From positions 62,001 through 126,000 of the forward strand of contig JANRJV010000001.1 in assembly GCA_033763795.1 (NCBI GenBank): a stretch of 64,000 nt of DNA, in the 5' to 3' direction. How positions within the stretch are numbered: position 1 is the stretch's first letter; every line of letters begins with the position of its first letter. The DNA comes from JAEUIV01 sp033763795. Lineage in GTDB: Bacteria; Planctomycetota; Phycisphaerae; Phycisphaerales; UBA1924. Positions 15,455 to 24,853 of this stretch are shown here, in pieces. The position numbers and the translations under genes are program-made. Below the pieces are notes generated by a model, which did not search any database, was not told where the DNA came from, and worked only from the letters and a program-made list of their open reading frames with translations.

Positions 15455-16920
15455 GCCGCCGCCTCCGCCGCCCCGCGCGCCGCCGCGTCCCACACCGCCA
15501 GCACCCGCTCCAGCGCCGCCCGCGCCAGCTCGGACCGCACCGCGCTCCATCGCATCGCCCCCTCCCGCCGCGCCGCCGGATGCCGCATCCGCCCGTCATC
15601 CCCCACCGTCACCACGATCTGCGCCCCCGCCGGCCACGACTCTTCACGACTCACCAGCCGCACCTGCCCCCCTTCTACGCTCACCCGCTCTAACCCCGCC
15701 TCCAGCGCGTCATCCACGCCCAGCAACGCCGCCCGCCCATCCATCGCAAGGATCGCCCCCGCCAGCCGCCGACCGTTCATTCCCAGCCCCAGCAGCACCA
15801 CAGGCCTCGACAGATCCAGCCGCGCCGCGATCTCCCGCGCAACCGGCTCGCCGTCCACCGCACGCTCGGCCAGCAGCCCGAGCGCCCGCGCCGGCATCGA
15901 CGCCTCAGCCCATCCCTCGCGCGCCGCGCGCTCCCACAGCCCGCGCGCCGCCGCACACCACGACAGGGGCGGATCTCTCCACGCACCCGGCGCCGCGCAC
16001 GCCGCCGCCGGGATCGCCCACGCCGCGCTCGCCGCCGCACGCTCCGCCGTCACGCACCCGCGCCACGCATACCGCCGCAGCAGCTCCGCCCCGCGCTCCA
16101 CCCCCTCGGGCCCGCCCAGCGCGCACGCCGTCGCCGCATCCAGCGCGTGGCCCAGCGTGAGCGCCCGAGCCCGCGTCTCCGACACGTCGCACAGCCGGCG
16201 CCCCGCGCCGCCGCGCCGCGCCCGCTCGAACGCCCGGCGCAGGATCTCCGCGTTCGCCGCCGCGACCTTCGCCCAGTCCCGGCTCCGGCTCGATGGCACC
16301 AGCCGGTACGCACCGACCACGCGATCGACCGCCCTCCACCTCACCCCCTGGTCCGCCAGCCGAAGCCACAGGTCGTAGTCCTCCGACGCCCCCAGCTCCG
16401 CATTGAACCGCTCGGCTCCAAGCGTGTCGCGCCGCAGCATCTGCGCATGCACGCTGAACCTGTTGGACGTCAGCAGCTCATCGATCCCCGCCTCCCGGCA
16501 CGTCGGCAGCGCCCTATACCCCATCGGCGCGCCCGCCGCTTCATGCCACGCCACGCCCCCGAACGCCGCTCCAAAGTCAGACGCCCGCGCCCCCTCCAGC
16601 AACGCGCCCAGCCCGCCCGGCATCAGCCAGTCGTCCGCATCCAGGAACACCACGTAAGGCCCGCTCGTCCGCTCGAGCCCAAGGTTCCGCGCCCCCGCCA
16701 CCCCGCGCCGCGATACGCGCACAACCTCGATCCGCCCATCCTCCGACGACATCCGCGCCGCCCGCGCCGCGCCGTCGTCCGTGCTCCCGTCATCGACGAC
16801 CACCGCCTCCCACGCCGCAAGCTCCTGCGCGATCAGCGACCCCAGCGCCCGCTCGATGAACGCGCCGCCGTTGTGCATCGGCACGATCACGCTCACCACA
16901 GGCCGCGACGCAGCACTCAT
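15451..16920 (-). CDS. Family 2 glycosyltransferase with C-terminal Rossmann-like module
   Basis: A 489-residue protein. The GT2 domain has VSVIVPMHNGGAFIERAL (9-26), VVDDGSTDDG (41-50), FLDADDW (92-98, metal binding) and SEDYDLWLRL (about 179-188). After a helical linker, residues 372-470 form a separate module starting RPVVLLGLGMNGRRLAGAI, with a glycine-rich nucleotide-binding-type loop and an acidic residue after the second strand (GVDDALEAG). The ATG at 16920 overlaps the TGA of its upstream neighbour (ATGA). Expected role: transfer of an activated sugar during surface glycan synthesis. The role of the C-terminal module is unknown. Confidence 0.85.
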   Translation of the reverse strand: MSAASRPVVSVIVPMHNGGAFIERALGSLIAQELAAWEAVVVDDGSTDDGAARAARMSSEDGRIEVVRVSRRGVAGARNLGLERTSGPYVVFLDADDWLMPGGLGALLEGARASDFGAAFGGVAWHEAAGAPMGYRALPTCREAGIDELLTSNRFSVHAQMLRRDTLGAERFNAELGASEDYDLWLRLADQGVRWRAVDRVVGAYRLVPSSRSRDWAKVAAANAEILRRAFERARRGGAGRRLCDVSETRARALTLGHALDAATACALGGPEGVERGAELLRRYAWRGCVTAERAAASAAWAIPAAACAAPGAWRDPPLSWCAAARGLWERAAREGWAEASMPARALGLLAERAVDGEPVAREIAARLDLSRPVVLLGLGMNGRRLAGAILAMDGRAALLGVDDALEAGLERVSVEGGQVRLVSREESWPAGAQIVVTVGDDGRMRHPAARREGAMRWSAVRSELARAALERVLAVWDAAARGAAEAAA

Positions 16921-18362
16921 GCCGCCGCCTCCGATCGGCCGCCCCGCGGCCCGGGCCACAAACGACCCAGACGCGCTTCTTCCGCGGCCCCGAGCTCCGC
17001 CGCGACCTCGCTCCACCGCACGCACGCCGCATCCTTCCCCACCCGCCCCTCGATCCCCCGCGCATCCCGAGGCGTCACGATCACCGGCCGCCCAGCCCCG
17101 AACGCCTCCGCCTCGCTCAGCGCCAGCGAATCCACGCCACCCAGCGTCACGATCGTCCCCGCCGGCGCCGCATCGTCGAACACCCCGAACGAGCGCTCCG
17201 CATCCACCAGCGCCCGCACCACCGCCGCCCCGTTCCGCCCCGCCCCCGCGACCACCGGCTCGCCCACCCTCGGCAGCAGCCGCACCGCCCGACGCGCCAC
17301 CCGCATGGGCGACACCGTCAGCTCCGCCAGCGACCGCCGCGCCGCCACCGCGAACCCCCGCGCTCCGATCCCCTCCGCTTCGATCGCCTCCCAGAACGGG
17401 CCCAGCACATCCAGCATCGACCGCGCTGCCCAGTCGTTCTCCCACAGCGTGGGAGGGTGACACGCCGCACGCGGCAGCATCCACGCCGCCGCCCGCGCCG
17501 CCTCGTCCGCCTCCACACGCACCGCCGCCCCCCGCTCCCGCATCATCCCCAGCGCCCGCACCACGCCCCCCGGCCCCGCGTCCCACAGCGCCGCCGTTGC
17601 ATACTCGAGCGCCACGCCCCGCAGCACCCGCTCGCACTCCTCCTCGCGCCCCGCAAGCTCGCTCCACGCCCGGCGCAGCACCAGCGCATGATCCCGCGCC
17701 ATCGAATCCCAGCCCCGGCTCATGCTCATCCGCCGCTGCCGGTACGCCCCCACGTCCCCCGACACCGCGCACCACACCACGCCCCTCCCCGCCAGCCGCA
17801 GCCACAGGTCATGATCCTCAACGCACGACAGCGTTTCGTCGAAGCGCTCGTCCCCGAGCAGCCCGCGCCGGATCACCTGCCCGTGCACCGCAAAGCGGTT
17901 GAACCGCAGCAGCTCCTCCAGCCCCGCCCGCGGCGTCGTCGGCTCGTACGACCACTCCAGATCACCCCCGCGATCGTCCCGCCACCGCACCGCGCCGTAC
18001 GCCGCCCCCGTCGCTCCCGCCCCCTCGATCAGCCGCGCAAGCCCGTCGGGCAGCATCCAGTCGTCCGCATCCAGAAAGTGAACAAACTCCCCCTGCGCCG
18101 CCCCGATCCCCGTGTTCCGCGCCGCCGCCAGCCCCCCGTTCGCCCGGCTCACGACCCGGATCCGCCCGTCCTCCCCGGACATCCGCCGCGCCACCTCCGC
18201 CGTCCCGTCCAGCGAGCCGTCGTCCACCACGATCGCTTCCCACGACTCCAGCGACTGCGCCCGCAGCGACTGCAGCGTCTCCGCCAGCGTCGCCTCGGCG
18301 TTGAACGCCGGAACGATCACGCTCGCCAGTGGTCCAGCGCCCGCTCGGCTCGCCCTTGGCAC
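16917..18362 (-). CDS. Family 2 glycosyltransferase with C-terminal Rossmann-like module
   Basis: A 481-residue paralogue of the next gene downstream. The GT2 domain has ASVIVPAFNAEATLAETL (13-30), IVVDDGSLDGTAEV, FLDADDW (96-102) and VEDHDLWLRL. The C-terminal module has EPVVAGAGRNGAAVVRAL at about 368-385. I chose the GTG at 18362: it is the first start that leaves the GT2 domain intact without overlapping the upstream gene, and it follows that gene's TAA by 7 bases. GATAAC lies 6 bases before it, so it could also be a leaderless start. A start further upstream is possible. It ends in an ATGA overlap with its neighbour. Confidence 0.83.
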   Translation of the reverse strand: MPRASRAGAGPLASVIVPAFNAEATLAETLQSLRAQSLESWEAIVVDDGSLDGTAEVARRMSGEDGRIRVVSRANGGLAAARNTGIGAAQGEFVHFLDADDWMLPDGLARLIEGAGATGAAYGAVRWRDDRGGDLEWSYEPTTPRAGLEELLRFNRFAVHGQVIRRGLLGDERFDETLSCVEDHDLWLRLAGRGVVWCAVSGDVGAYRQRRMSMSRGWDSMARDHALVLRRAWSELAGREEECERVLRGVALEYATAALWDAGPGGVVRALGMMRERGAAVRVEADEAARAAAWMLPRAACHPPTLWENDWAARSMLDVLGPFWEAIEAEGIGARGFAVAARRSLAELTVSPMRVARRAVRLLPRVGEPVVAGAGRNGAAVVRALVDAERSFGVFDDAAPAGTIVTLGGVDSLALSEAEAFGAGRPVIVTPRDARGIEGRVGKDAACVRWSEVAAELGAAEEARLGRLWPGPRGGRSEAAA

Positions 18363-18369
18363 CGCTCTG

Positions 18370-20853
18370 TTATCGACCCTTCGCGCCGCAGCGCTCGACG
18401 CCGCCGCCCGTTTCACCCGCGCAAGATGCGCCGGCGGGCAATTCTTGCGCGAGCAGCTCCAGCGTCTCCCGCGCCACCGTCTCGAACGTGCAGTGCCGCA
18501 GCGCGTGCGCCCGCTGCGCATCGATCACCCCCGCGCGCCAGCCCCCGTCCGACAGCGCCCGCTCGATCAGCCGCTCCAGTTCCGCCGCGCTCGCGAACAG
18601 CGTCTCGCGACCCGCCGGGAAACCCTGGTCGGGCAGCATCGCCAGCGGGAAGAAGAGCTCCCGCCCCTCGATCCAGCTCTCCACGAACTCCGGGATCACC
18701 ACCCGCGCCCCGCCCCCCGCCGTCATCTCCAGTCCCGCCAGGTCGTCCCCCGCAAAGCCCGCCGCGTCGGGCCACCCGCCCGGCTGCAGCTCGTACACCC
18801 GGTCCCCATCCGCCGTGCGCCCGACGGGCGACCCGCGCCTCAGCAGGTGATCCGCCAGCGCCCACCGCGCCATCCACGCGTCGGGCGACGGCCCGCGCCG
18901 CAGCATCAGGCCCCCCGACAGCGCGCACTCGTACATCCGCTGATGCGCGTTGCTGTTCCGCGAAACATGCAGGTTCACCCCCGCCGAGAAGTACAGCGCC
19001 CGCAGCTGCTCGTCATGCTCAAGAGGTCCCGCCGCGAACTCCGCCAGCCGCGGATGCGACTCCCATCCCTTGCCGAACAGCCTCAGCCGCCACCCCCGCC
19101 GCCGCGCCATTTCCGCCGCCCATTCCAGCGCTTCATGCCGGAAAAACCGCTCCGCCAGCGGCACCGTGTGCGCCCCCATCAGCGCATCCACCAGCGCCGA
19201 CGCACGAGGATCGCGCTTGGGCGTCTTCAGCCGCTCCGTGATGAACAGCCGGACCGACTCCCGAGGCCGCCCCGCCCCGCCGTCGCTCCCCGCAACCAGC
19301 CACTCATAGAACTCGTCCGCCACCCTCAGCAGCTCGGGCCGACCCGCCAGCGCGCCCCGCAGCCGCGCGTGCGCCGCCTCCGGCGACTCGCTCTGATGGC
19401 TCACATACGCGACATCACACCGCACCCGCACCGCCAGCCCCGCCTCCACAGGCCCCGAGTGAAACGTCCGCGACGACGCCGGCACAAACAGGAACCGCCG
19501 CCGCGCCGCCGGCCACTCGCACGACGCGAACAGCTCCGGATGCAGATGGCCGATCACGAAATCCAGCGGCCCCAGCCCCCGGCCGACCTCCCGCGAGAAC
19601 AAGTGCTGCATCCGGTCCTGGATCCAGCACACCACCGGCACCCCCGCCGGCACCGCCCCCTTGAACAGCGGCCGTGCATGATTGATCGCCACCACCACGT
19701 CGGGCTCCCACTCCGCAAACGCCCGTAGATACGCCGTCGTCACCAGCCTCGATCGGCAGTCGGGCTCCGTCAGAACCCGCGCATCGACCCCCGCGCCCCG
19801 CAACGCCTCCGCAAGGTCCGCCGCCGCGTGCCGTACGAACGTCGAGTACCGCGAGATCGGGATCAGCACGCGCAGCGCCGGCCCCCCATCCGACCGCGCC
19901 TCCGCCAGCCGCGCGCCCCACCACCGCGCATCCCGGCCCGCGTACCGCGCCTCCACCTCCGCCGTCAGCCGCGCCGCCTCGTCCTGCTGACGCCTCTGCG
20001 CCGACCTCAACATCCCCACCGCGCGCTCGTCCGCCGCCCCGCACCCCGAGAGCAGGTAGTCCCGCGGCAGCGCCGCGTCCCTCCGCCCCGCCAGCCAACG
20101 CTCCAGCTCCGCGTGCGCGCCCGCCCCCACGAAGAACAGCACGCGCTCCTCCGCGATCACCTCCCGCAGGTCCGCGGAGGCCAGCCCGTCCAGCATCGCG
20201 CTCTCATCCGGCGCGAACACCACCACCGGACACTCATACCCGTCCGCCGTCCCCGGCGTATCGCGCACCGCCCGCAGCAGGATCCACGGCGTCTCCAGAC
20301 CCTGAACGATCACCCCCGCCGGCGCCGTCGAACTCGTGAGCTCCCCCGCCGGCCCGACCAGCCGCGTCGCCCGCGCCGCCGCTCCCCGAACATCACTCAG
20401 CGGCCCGAACGAACCGTCGCCCGCCCGCCTCACCACGTTCCCATCAAACGCGCGAAAGCACCCCCGCTCGCCCAGCGTCCGCTCCCACCGCTCGAACCCC
20501 GCCCGCACATCAACCCCCCGCCCCGCCAGCGCCTCAACATTCGCCCGGCACGTCTCGCGCACCATCGACGTCGGCACACGATCGTCGGGCAGCTTCGCCA
20601 GCGCCTCCGCCAGCGCCCCGCGGCTCTCCTCGGGCAACGCCCCCGCCGGAAGTCGCGCCGCCTCCTCACGCGCCATCGTGCTCAGCCCGACGCGCGCCGC
20701 CGCCGCCACCACCGCCAGCCGCCGCCCATGGTCCTCAGGCTGCCGCCGCAGATGCGCCGCCCCCGCCGACAGCACCTCCCACGACTGCGCCAGCGACGCC
20801 GCGCCCGCCGCGCCGCCAGCCAACGCGTTCGCTGCGCCAGATGCCGCTGCCAT
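18370..20853 (-). CDS. CgeB-like glycosyltransferase
   Basis: An 827-residue protein. Residues 1-320 are helical and not recognised. Residues about 326-480 look like the N-lobe of a GT-B enzyme (ALRVLIPISRYSTF; PVVCWIQDRMQHLFS). Residues about 590-680 match the C-lobe of the CgeB/Glyco_trans_1_2 family: RLFGKGWESHPRL, then VNLHVSRNSNAHQRMYECA and SGGLMLRR. CgeB-like enzymes decorate spore or flagellar and surface glycans. The ATG at 20853 has TAGTTT 5 bases upstream and no ribosome binding site. It probably leads the co-directional run down to 11.7 kb and is divergent from the GT4 gene. Confidence 0.82.
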   Translation of the reverse strand: MAAASGAANALAGGAAGAASLAQSWEVLSAGAAHLRRQPEDHGRRLAVVAAAARVGLSTMAREEAARLPAGALPEESRGALAEALAKLPDDRVPTSMVRETCRANVEALAGRGVDVRAGFERWERTLGERGCFRAFDGNVVRRAGDGSFGPLSDVRGAAARATRLVGPAGELTSSTAPAGVIVQGLETPWILLRAVRDTPGTADGYECPVVVFAPDESAMLDGLASADLREVIAEERVLFFVGAGAHAELERWLAGRRDAALPRDYLLSGCGAADERAVGMLRSAQRRQQDEAARLTAEVEARYAGRDARWWGARLAEARSDGGPALRVLIPISRYSTFVRHAAADLAEALRGAGVDARVLTEPDCRSRLVTTAYLRAFAEWEPDVVVAINHARPLFKGAVPAGVPVVCWIQDRMQHLFSREVGRGLGPLDFVIGHLHPELFASCEWPAARRRFLFVPASSRTFHSGPVEAGLAVRVRCDVAYVSHQSESPEAAHARLRGALAGRPELLRVADEFYEWLVAGSDGGAGRPRESVRLFITERLKTPKRDPRASALVDALMGAHTVPLAERFFRHEALEWAAEMARRRGWRLRLFGKGWESHPRLAEFAAGPLEHDEQLRALYFSAGVNLHVSRNSNAHQRMYECALSGGLMLRRGPSPDAWMARWALADHLLRRGSPVGRTADGDRVYELQPGGWPDAAGFAGDDLAGLEMTAGGGARVVIPEFVESWIEGRELFFPLAMLPDQGFPAGRETLFASAAELERLIERALSDGGWRAGVIDAQRAHALRHCTFETVARETLELLAQELPAGASCAGETGGGVERCGAKGR

Positions 20854-20920
20854 CGCTCAAACTATCGACCAACCGCCGCCCCCCGGCCCAGCCGCTGACG
20901 ACCACCCCCACGCCCGACCG

Positions 20921-22456
20921 ATGAATACGCCCATGACCGGGCCCAGCCGCAATCTCGCCCCATCTGCCGAGCACCCCGGCGTCCTGATCAGTCTTCCTCA
21001 GGGACTGGGCCTGGGTGGCGTCCCCACGTGGGCGCTCACCCTCGCTCAAGGTCTCGCCTCCTCGGGCTGGCCCCTCGCCATCGTCATCCAGGGAGAGATC
21101 TGGCGCCCCGAGCGGCTCCGCGCCCTCCCGCCCACCGTTCACATCGAAGCCATCTCCCCCGCCGACGACCTCGCCCGCGCCTGCGCCCGCGCCCGCGCAG
21201 CCCTCGGCCCCGACCGCGACACCGTCGCCATCGCAAACCTCACCTCAGGCTCCATCGACGCACTCCTCGCCGCAGGAGCCCACCAGCCCCGCACCGCCTC
21301 CCGCACACGCCTGGCCCTCTGGATCCACAACGACATCGAGCACGATTACCGCCTCGCCCAGCACTACGCCCCTGTCCTCGATTCCGTCGTGGCAGTCAGC
21401 CGCCGCATCACCAGCGAGCTCCGCCGACGCCTCCCCGACCCCGCCCTCACCATCGACCACGTCCCCTACGGTGTGCGCCCCGCCCACAGCCCGCCCGCCC
21501 CCGAAGCGCTCGACCGGCGCGCCATCAGGCTCATCTACCCCGGCCGAATCGACCGCTTCCAGAAGCGCGTCGCCGCCCTCATCAACATGGCCGACGCCCT
21601 CGACGAACGCCGCCTCCCCTACGAGCTCCGCCTCATAGGCGACGGCCCCGCCGCCGCCGAGATCGACGCCGCGCTCCGCTCGCGCCCGCGCATCTCCCGC
21701 ACCCCGGCCCTCTGGGGCGACGACATGCTCGCCCAGCTCCGCCGCGCCCACATCTTCCTGCTCCCCTCGCGCTTCGAAGGGCTTAGCATCGCCATGCTCG
21801 AAGCCATGGGCCAGGGGCTCGCCCCCGTCGTCACGCGCGTCGCCTCCGGCGCCGACGAGGCCATCGAGCACGACATCTCGGGCGTGCTCGTCGACCCCTC
21901 AGGAAGCGACGACGCCGTCGGCCGCCGCCTCGCCCTCGCCGTCCAGCAGCTCGCCGCCGATCCCGCGCGCCTCGCCCGCACGCGTCAGCACGCCTGGGCC
22001 CGCGTCGTCAACCACTTCACGGACGAGCTGCACATCCGTCGCGCCGCCAGCGCGCTCGCCGCCGCCGCCACCCGCACCCCGCGCCACACCCGCGCCCAGG
22101 CCCCCGACCCAGGCCAGGCCTTCACCGTCCCCCACGACGCCCCCGAGCGCGCCCGCCGCGCCCTCGAATCCCTCACGGGCCGCCGCGTCGCACTCTGGGG
22201 CGCCGGCCGCCACACGCTCGCCGTCACGAGCGCCCTCGACTCCGCCCCCGCCCACGTCGTCGCCCTCATCGACGACGATCCCGCCAACCACGGCTCGCGC
22301 GCCGCCGGCCGCCCCGTCCTCGCACCCCACGCCGCACTCAACATGGGCGTCACCGACGTCCTCATCAGCTCCGCCATCCACGAGCCCGCACTCTGGGAAC
22401 GCCGCGGCGAGCTCGAGCGCCTGGGCCTCCGCGTCCACCGCATGTACGCCGCCTGA
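20921..22456 (+). CDS. Family 4 (GT-B) glycosyltransferase with C-terminal Rossmann-like module
   Basis: A 511-residue protein. The GT-B N-lobe begins VLISLPQGLGLGGVPTWALTLAQ; the C-lobe has IYPGRIDRFQKRV (about 205-217), PSRFEGLSIAMLEAMGQGL (EX7E motif, about 282-300) and GVLVDP. Residues about 415-511 form an added module starting RRVALWGAGRHTLAVTSAL with a second acidic strand (ALIDDDP), similar in type to the modules on the minus-strand GT2 proteins. The ATG at 20921 and another at 20933 are both possible; neither has a ribosome binding site. It is divergent from the CgeB-like gene and is followed by the terminator of the HU gene. Confidence 0.87.
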   Translation: MNTPMTGPSRNLAPSAEHPGVLISLPQGLGLGGVPTWALTLAQGLASSGWPLAIVIQGEIWRPERLRALPPTVHIEAISPADDLARACARARAALGPDRDTVAIANLTSGSIDALLAAGAHQPRTASRTRLALWIHNDIEHDYRLAQHYAPVLDSVVAVSRRITSELRRRLPDPALTIDHVPYGVRPAHSPPAPEALDRRAIRLIYPGRIDRFQKRVAALINMADALDERRLPYELRLIGDGPAAAEIDAALRSRPRISRTPALWGDDMLAQLRRAHIFLLPSRFEGLSIAMLEAMGQGLAPVVTRVASGADEAIEHDISGVLVDPSGSDDAVGRRLALAVQQLAADPARLARTRQHAWARVVNHFTDELHIRRAASALAAAATRTPRHTRAQAPDPGQAFTVPHDAPERARRALESLTGRRVALWGAGRHTLAVTSALDSAPAHVVALIDDDPANHGSRAAGRPVLAPHAALNMGVTDVLISSAIHEPALWERRGELERLGLRVHRMYAA

Positions 22457-22517
22457 GCCGCTCCACCGCGCGCCCCGGCCCCCGCAGCCCATCCCCGCCC
22501 CGACGCCCCACTCCCGC

Positions 22518-22560
22518 AAAAAAATCAACGGCCCGGAGCCTTGGAAGACGCCGGGCCGGT
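22518..22560 (-). terminator. Rho-independent terminator of the HU-like gene
   Basis: On the minus strand a CGGCCCGG...CCGGGCCG stem (22551-22558 with 22529-22536) is followed by TTGATTTTTTT. It lies 58 bases beyond the stop of the HU-like gene at 22619 and ends transcription away from the convergent GT4 gene. Confidence 0.8.
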
Positions 22561-22618
22561 TGAGATTTGGAGACTGATCAACCCGCCGGGAGCCATCGGC
22601 TCCGCACGCGGGAAAGGA

Positions 22619-22975
22619 TCAGACGAGAGCCTTCAGCCCCTTCAGCGCGCGGATCTTCACCGTGCGCCGCGCGGGCTTGGCCTTGAACGTGATCATCTCG
22701 CCGGGGTTGAAGGGGTTGGGGCCGACCCGCGCCTTGGTCGCGGGCTTGTCGACACGCACGACCTTCATCAGGCCCGGAACCTGGAAGACCTTCACGGTCT
22801 TCAGGTCCGCCGCCATGATCTGCGCCATGGTCTCGAACACCGACGCGACCTGCTTGCGCGAAAGCTCGGTCGCGGCCGCGATCGTGCTCAGCGTGTCGCC
22901 CTTGCTCCGGGGCTTGTCTTTCGCCCCCTCGATCCGGGCCTTCTTCGTCGTCTTTGCAGGAGCCTTCTTCGCCAT
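22619..22975 (-). CDS. HU/IHF-family DNA-binding protein
   Basis: A 118-residue nucleoid protein. A Lys/Ala-rich N-terminal extension of about 25 residues (MAKKAPAKTTKKARIEG) precedes the HU fold: a helical part (STIAAATELSRKQVASVFE) and the DNA-binding beta-arm region with NPFNPGEMITFKAKPARRTVKI. The usual HU arm motif GRNPxTG is replaced by GPNPFNPGE, as in other divergent HU-like proteins. The ATG at 22975 has GGAGA about 9 bases upstream. Codon choice is more C-ending than in neighbouring minus-strand genes, consistent with high expression. Its position inside the glycan locus seems incidental. Confidence 0.9.
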   Translation of the reverse strand: MAKKAPAKTTKKARIEGAKDKPRSKGDTLSTIAAATELSRKQVASVFETMAQIMAADLKTVKVFQVPGLMKVVRVDKPATKARVGPNPFNPGEMITFKAKPARRTVKIRALKGLKALV

Positions 22976-23114
22976 TGGTTCGATTCTCCGATCGACGCCG
23001 TCCATAAGGACGCGCGGCGTTGGCACTCGGCGGGCCCAGACCTCCTTGCGGCCCGCATCTACCTGTTCATACCGCAAAACAGGCTTTTCTCAAGGGTTTT
23101 CGGCAACCCCTCCC

Positions 23115-23145
23115 GAAAAACATCGCATTTTCCTGCGATTTTTTC
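23115..23145. terminator. Bidirectional terminator after the GT2 gene
   Basis: ATCGCA (23122-23127) pairs with TGCGAT (23134-23139) around a 6-base loop. A run of T follows on the plus strand and, read on the minus strand, GTTTTT follows. It lies 58 bases past the stop of the GT2 gene at 23203, so it probably separates that gene from the HU-like gene. Confidence 0.6.
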
Positions 23146-23202
23146 GCCGCGCAACCCCGCTCGCCACCCCGCACCCGGAAAACAGCGGCTTTTCCCGCCG
23201 GA

Positions 23203-24282
23203 TCACGCCGCTTCCGCCACCAGCGGCGGCTCCGTCGGCAGCCGGTCCGCCGCGTGGAACAGCCCGGGAACCGCGGCCCCCTCCAGCGCACGCAGCAGGC
23301 CCCGGCGGAACGTCGCCCGCTTCAGCGGCAGGTGCCGGTCGAACGCCATCTGCAGCCGCTCGCGCCCCTCCGCGCCGTCAAACTCCGACGCGGGCACGCG
23401 CTCCAGCCCGCGCAGCCACTCACGCAGCTCCGCCTCCATCCCCGCGTGCTCCTCGAGAAACGCCCGCGCTTCCGCCGCCGCGCCCGCGCTCAGCACGTCC
23501 CGACCCAGAACCTCGCGCGCACACCCCGGCGCCGCCGACGCGAACCCGTGCGCCGAATATCCAAGCCGAAGCTCACGCTCCAGGTACGCGCTCGCGCTGT
23601 ACCTGTGATCGTGCGGCGCCAGCGCCTCGGGCCGGAACAGGACCGGCATGCCCCGCCTCTCCCGCAGCCGCCACGCGAACTCGACATCCTCGTAGCAGCA
23701 GTTCGCGATCGCCGGCCGGAACCCCCCAACCGCACGCGCCTCGGACCGCGGCAGCGACAGGTTCAGGTTCCACGCGTGCCTCGGCCCCCAGTCATGATCC
23801 CGAGGCCGCAGCGCCCGACCACGCTCGTCAATCATCCGGTCATAGAAGAAGATCAGCGACGTGTCGCGCACCAGCACGTCAAACGCCCGCGCCGCGCCCC
23901 CCTCGGGCACAACGAAAGGACTCCAGCCCACGATCGCCGCCGGCTCCGCCCGCTCCGCGTGCGCCGCCACATGCGCCGCCACGAACCCGCGCGCCGGCAG
24001 CACATCATCGTTGATCAGCAGCAGCAGCCGCGCCCGCGAGCTCGCGATCGCCACGTTCTTCGCGTGCGCGATCCCCAGCCGCGGAGCCTCCAGCACACGC
24101 ACCGGCAGATGCCCCGCAAACCGCCGCACCGTCTCTGCCGACGCCGCGTCCGGACCGTCCAGCACCACCGCCACACCCAGCTCGCCCAAGGGATAATCCT
24201 GAGACGCCAGCATCTCCAGACATGTCGAAAGTTGCGCGTTCCGATCCCGGGTCGGCAGGATGATGTCAATCTGGGGAACCAT
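23203..24282 (-). CDS. Family 2 glycosyltransferase
   Basis: A 359-residue protein with VPQIDIILPTRDRNAQLST at the start, VAVVLDGPD, AKNVAIASSRARLLLLINDD (metal-binding NDD at about 89-93), then the acceptor-region pattern YEDVEFAWRLRERRG (about 191-205). The C-terminal 130 residues are helical and Arg-rich. The ATG at 24282 is used, with CCGGAG about 8 bases upstream; a GTG immediately before it is an alternative. It has no C-terminal Rossmann-like module, unlike other glycosyltransferases of the locus. It closes the glycan region on the right and is divergent from the PilZ gene. Confidence 0.87.
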   Translation of the reverse strand: MVPQIDIILPTRDRNAQLSTCLEMLASQDYPLGELGVAVVLDGPDAASAETVRRFAGHLPVRVLEAPRLGIAHAKNVAIASSRARLLLLINDDVLPARGFVAAHVAAHAERAEPAAIVGWSPFVVPEGGAARAFDVLVRDTSLIFFYDRMIDERGRALRPRDHDWGPRHAWNLNLSLPRSEARAVGGFRPAIANCCYEDVEFAWRLRERRGMPVLFRPEALAPHDHRYSASAYLERELRLGYSAHGFASAAPGCAREVLGRDVLSAGAAAEARAFLEEHAGMEAELREWLRGLERVPASEFDGAEGRERLQMAFDRHLPLKRATFRRGLLRALEGAAVPGLFHAADRLPTEPPLVAEAA

Positions 24283-24448
24283 CACGTCGCTCCGGATGAC
24301 TTGTCCCGATTCTGGTGATGTGGAGAACTGGTGAACAGTTCCTTATGAGCCGATGAATGAACGTCTGCTCAGCGATGTGTTCATCGGGCGGCGGTCCGCA
24401 AAAGCGTCAACCACCCGACCCGAAAACTGAGTTCGCCCGGAGTCGACC

Positions 24449-24796
24449 ATGAACGCCGCGTCGCAAGCCGAACGACGGAAGCACCCGCGGATGGTGCTCG
24501 TGAAAGCGTGCAAGATCCGCGACCGCCGGACCGCCATGTTCAGCCCGGCCCAGACCTCCGACTATTCAGAGGGCGGCGCCCTCCTCCACATCGAGCGCGC
24601 CAGACCCTTCAGCCTCGGAGACGAGATCGACCTCGCCGTCGCTTGGGAAGACGGCCGCGTCCTCAGCGGCAGCACCATGGCCCGCGCCATCGTCCGCCGA
24701 GTCACCATCGTCTCACCCACACGCCAGCAGGTCGCCCTCGAGTTCGCCGCAGCAGAGGCCGCCGGCGAGCCCCTCTCCGCCGCCATCGCCGCCTGA
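24449..24796 (+). CDS. PilZ-domain protein
   Basis: A 115-residue single-domain protein. It has the two cyclic-di-GMP binding elements of PilZ: the basic N-terminal ERRKHPR (RxxxR type, about 8-14) and SDYSEGG (D/NxSxxG type, about 37-43). Such proteins bind c-di-GMP and relay it to motility or exopolysaccharide machinery. GGAG lies 7 bases before the ATG. It stands between the glycan locus and nadA, so a role in c-di-GMP control of surface polysaccharide is possible but unproven. Confidence 0.85.
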   Translation: MNAASQAERRKHPRMVLVKACKIRDRRTAMFSPAQTSDYSEGGALLHIERARPFSLGDEIDLAVAWEDGRVLSGSTMARAIVRRVTIVSPTRQQVALEFAAAEAAGEPLSAAIAA

Positions 24797-24841
24797 CCCG
24801 CGTCACCGGACGCCCCGGCCCCGGCCCCGGCCACCCGCACC

Positions 24842-24847
24842 TACCAT
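24842..24847 (+). promoter_or_regulatory. -10 box TACCAT of a likely leaderless promoter
   Basis: TACCAT is followed by 6 bases and the ATG of nadA at 24854. No ribosome binding site is present, so the transcript probably starts at or next to the ATG. Confidence 0.5.
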
Positions 24848-24853
24848 CCGGTC

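Noticed and set aside
16917..18521. Longer N-terminus for the first GT2 gene of the trio
   Set aside because: It would overlap the CgeB-like gene and adds only Arg/Ser-rich shadow sequence before a complete GT2 domain.
10119..24282. Glycan locus as a mobile island
   Set aside because: No integrase, transposase, tRNA or flanking repeats were seen, and composition matches the rest of the window.
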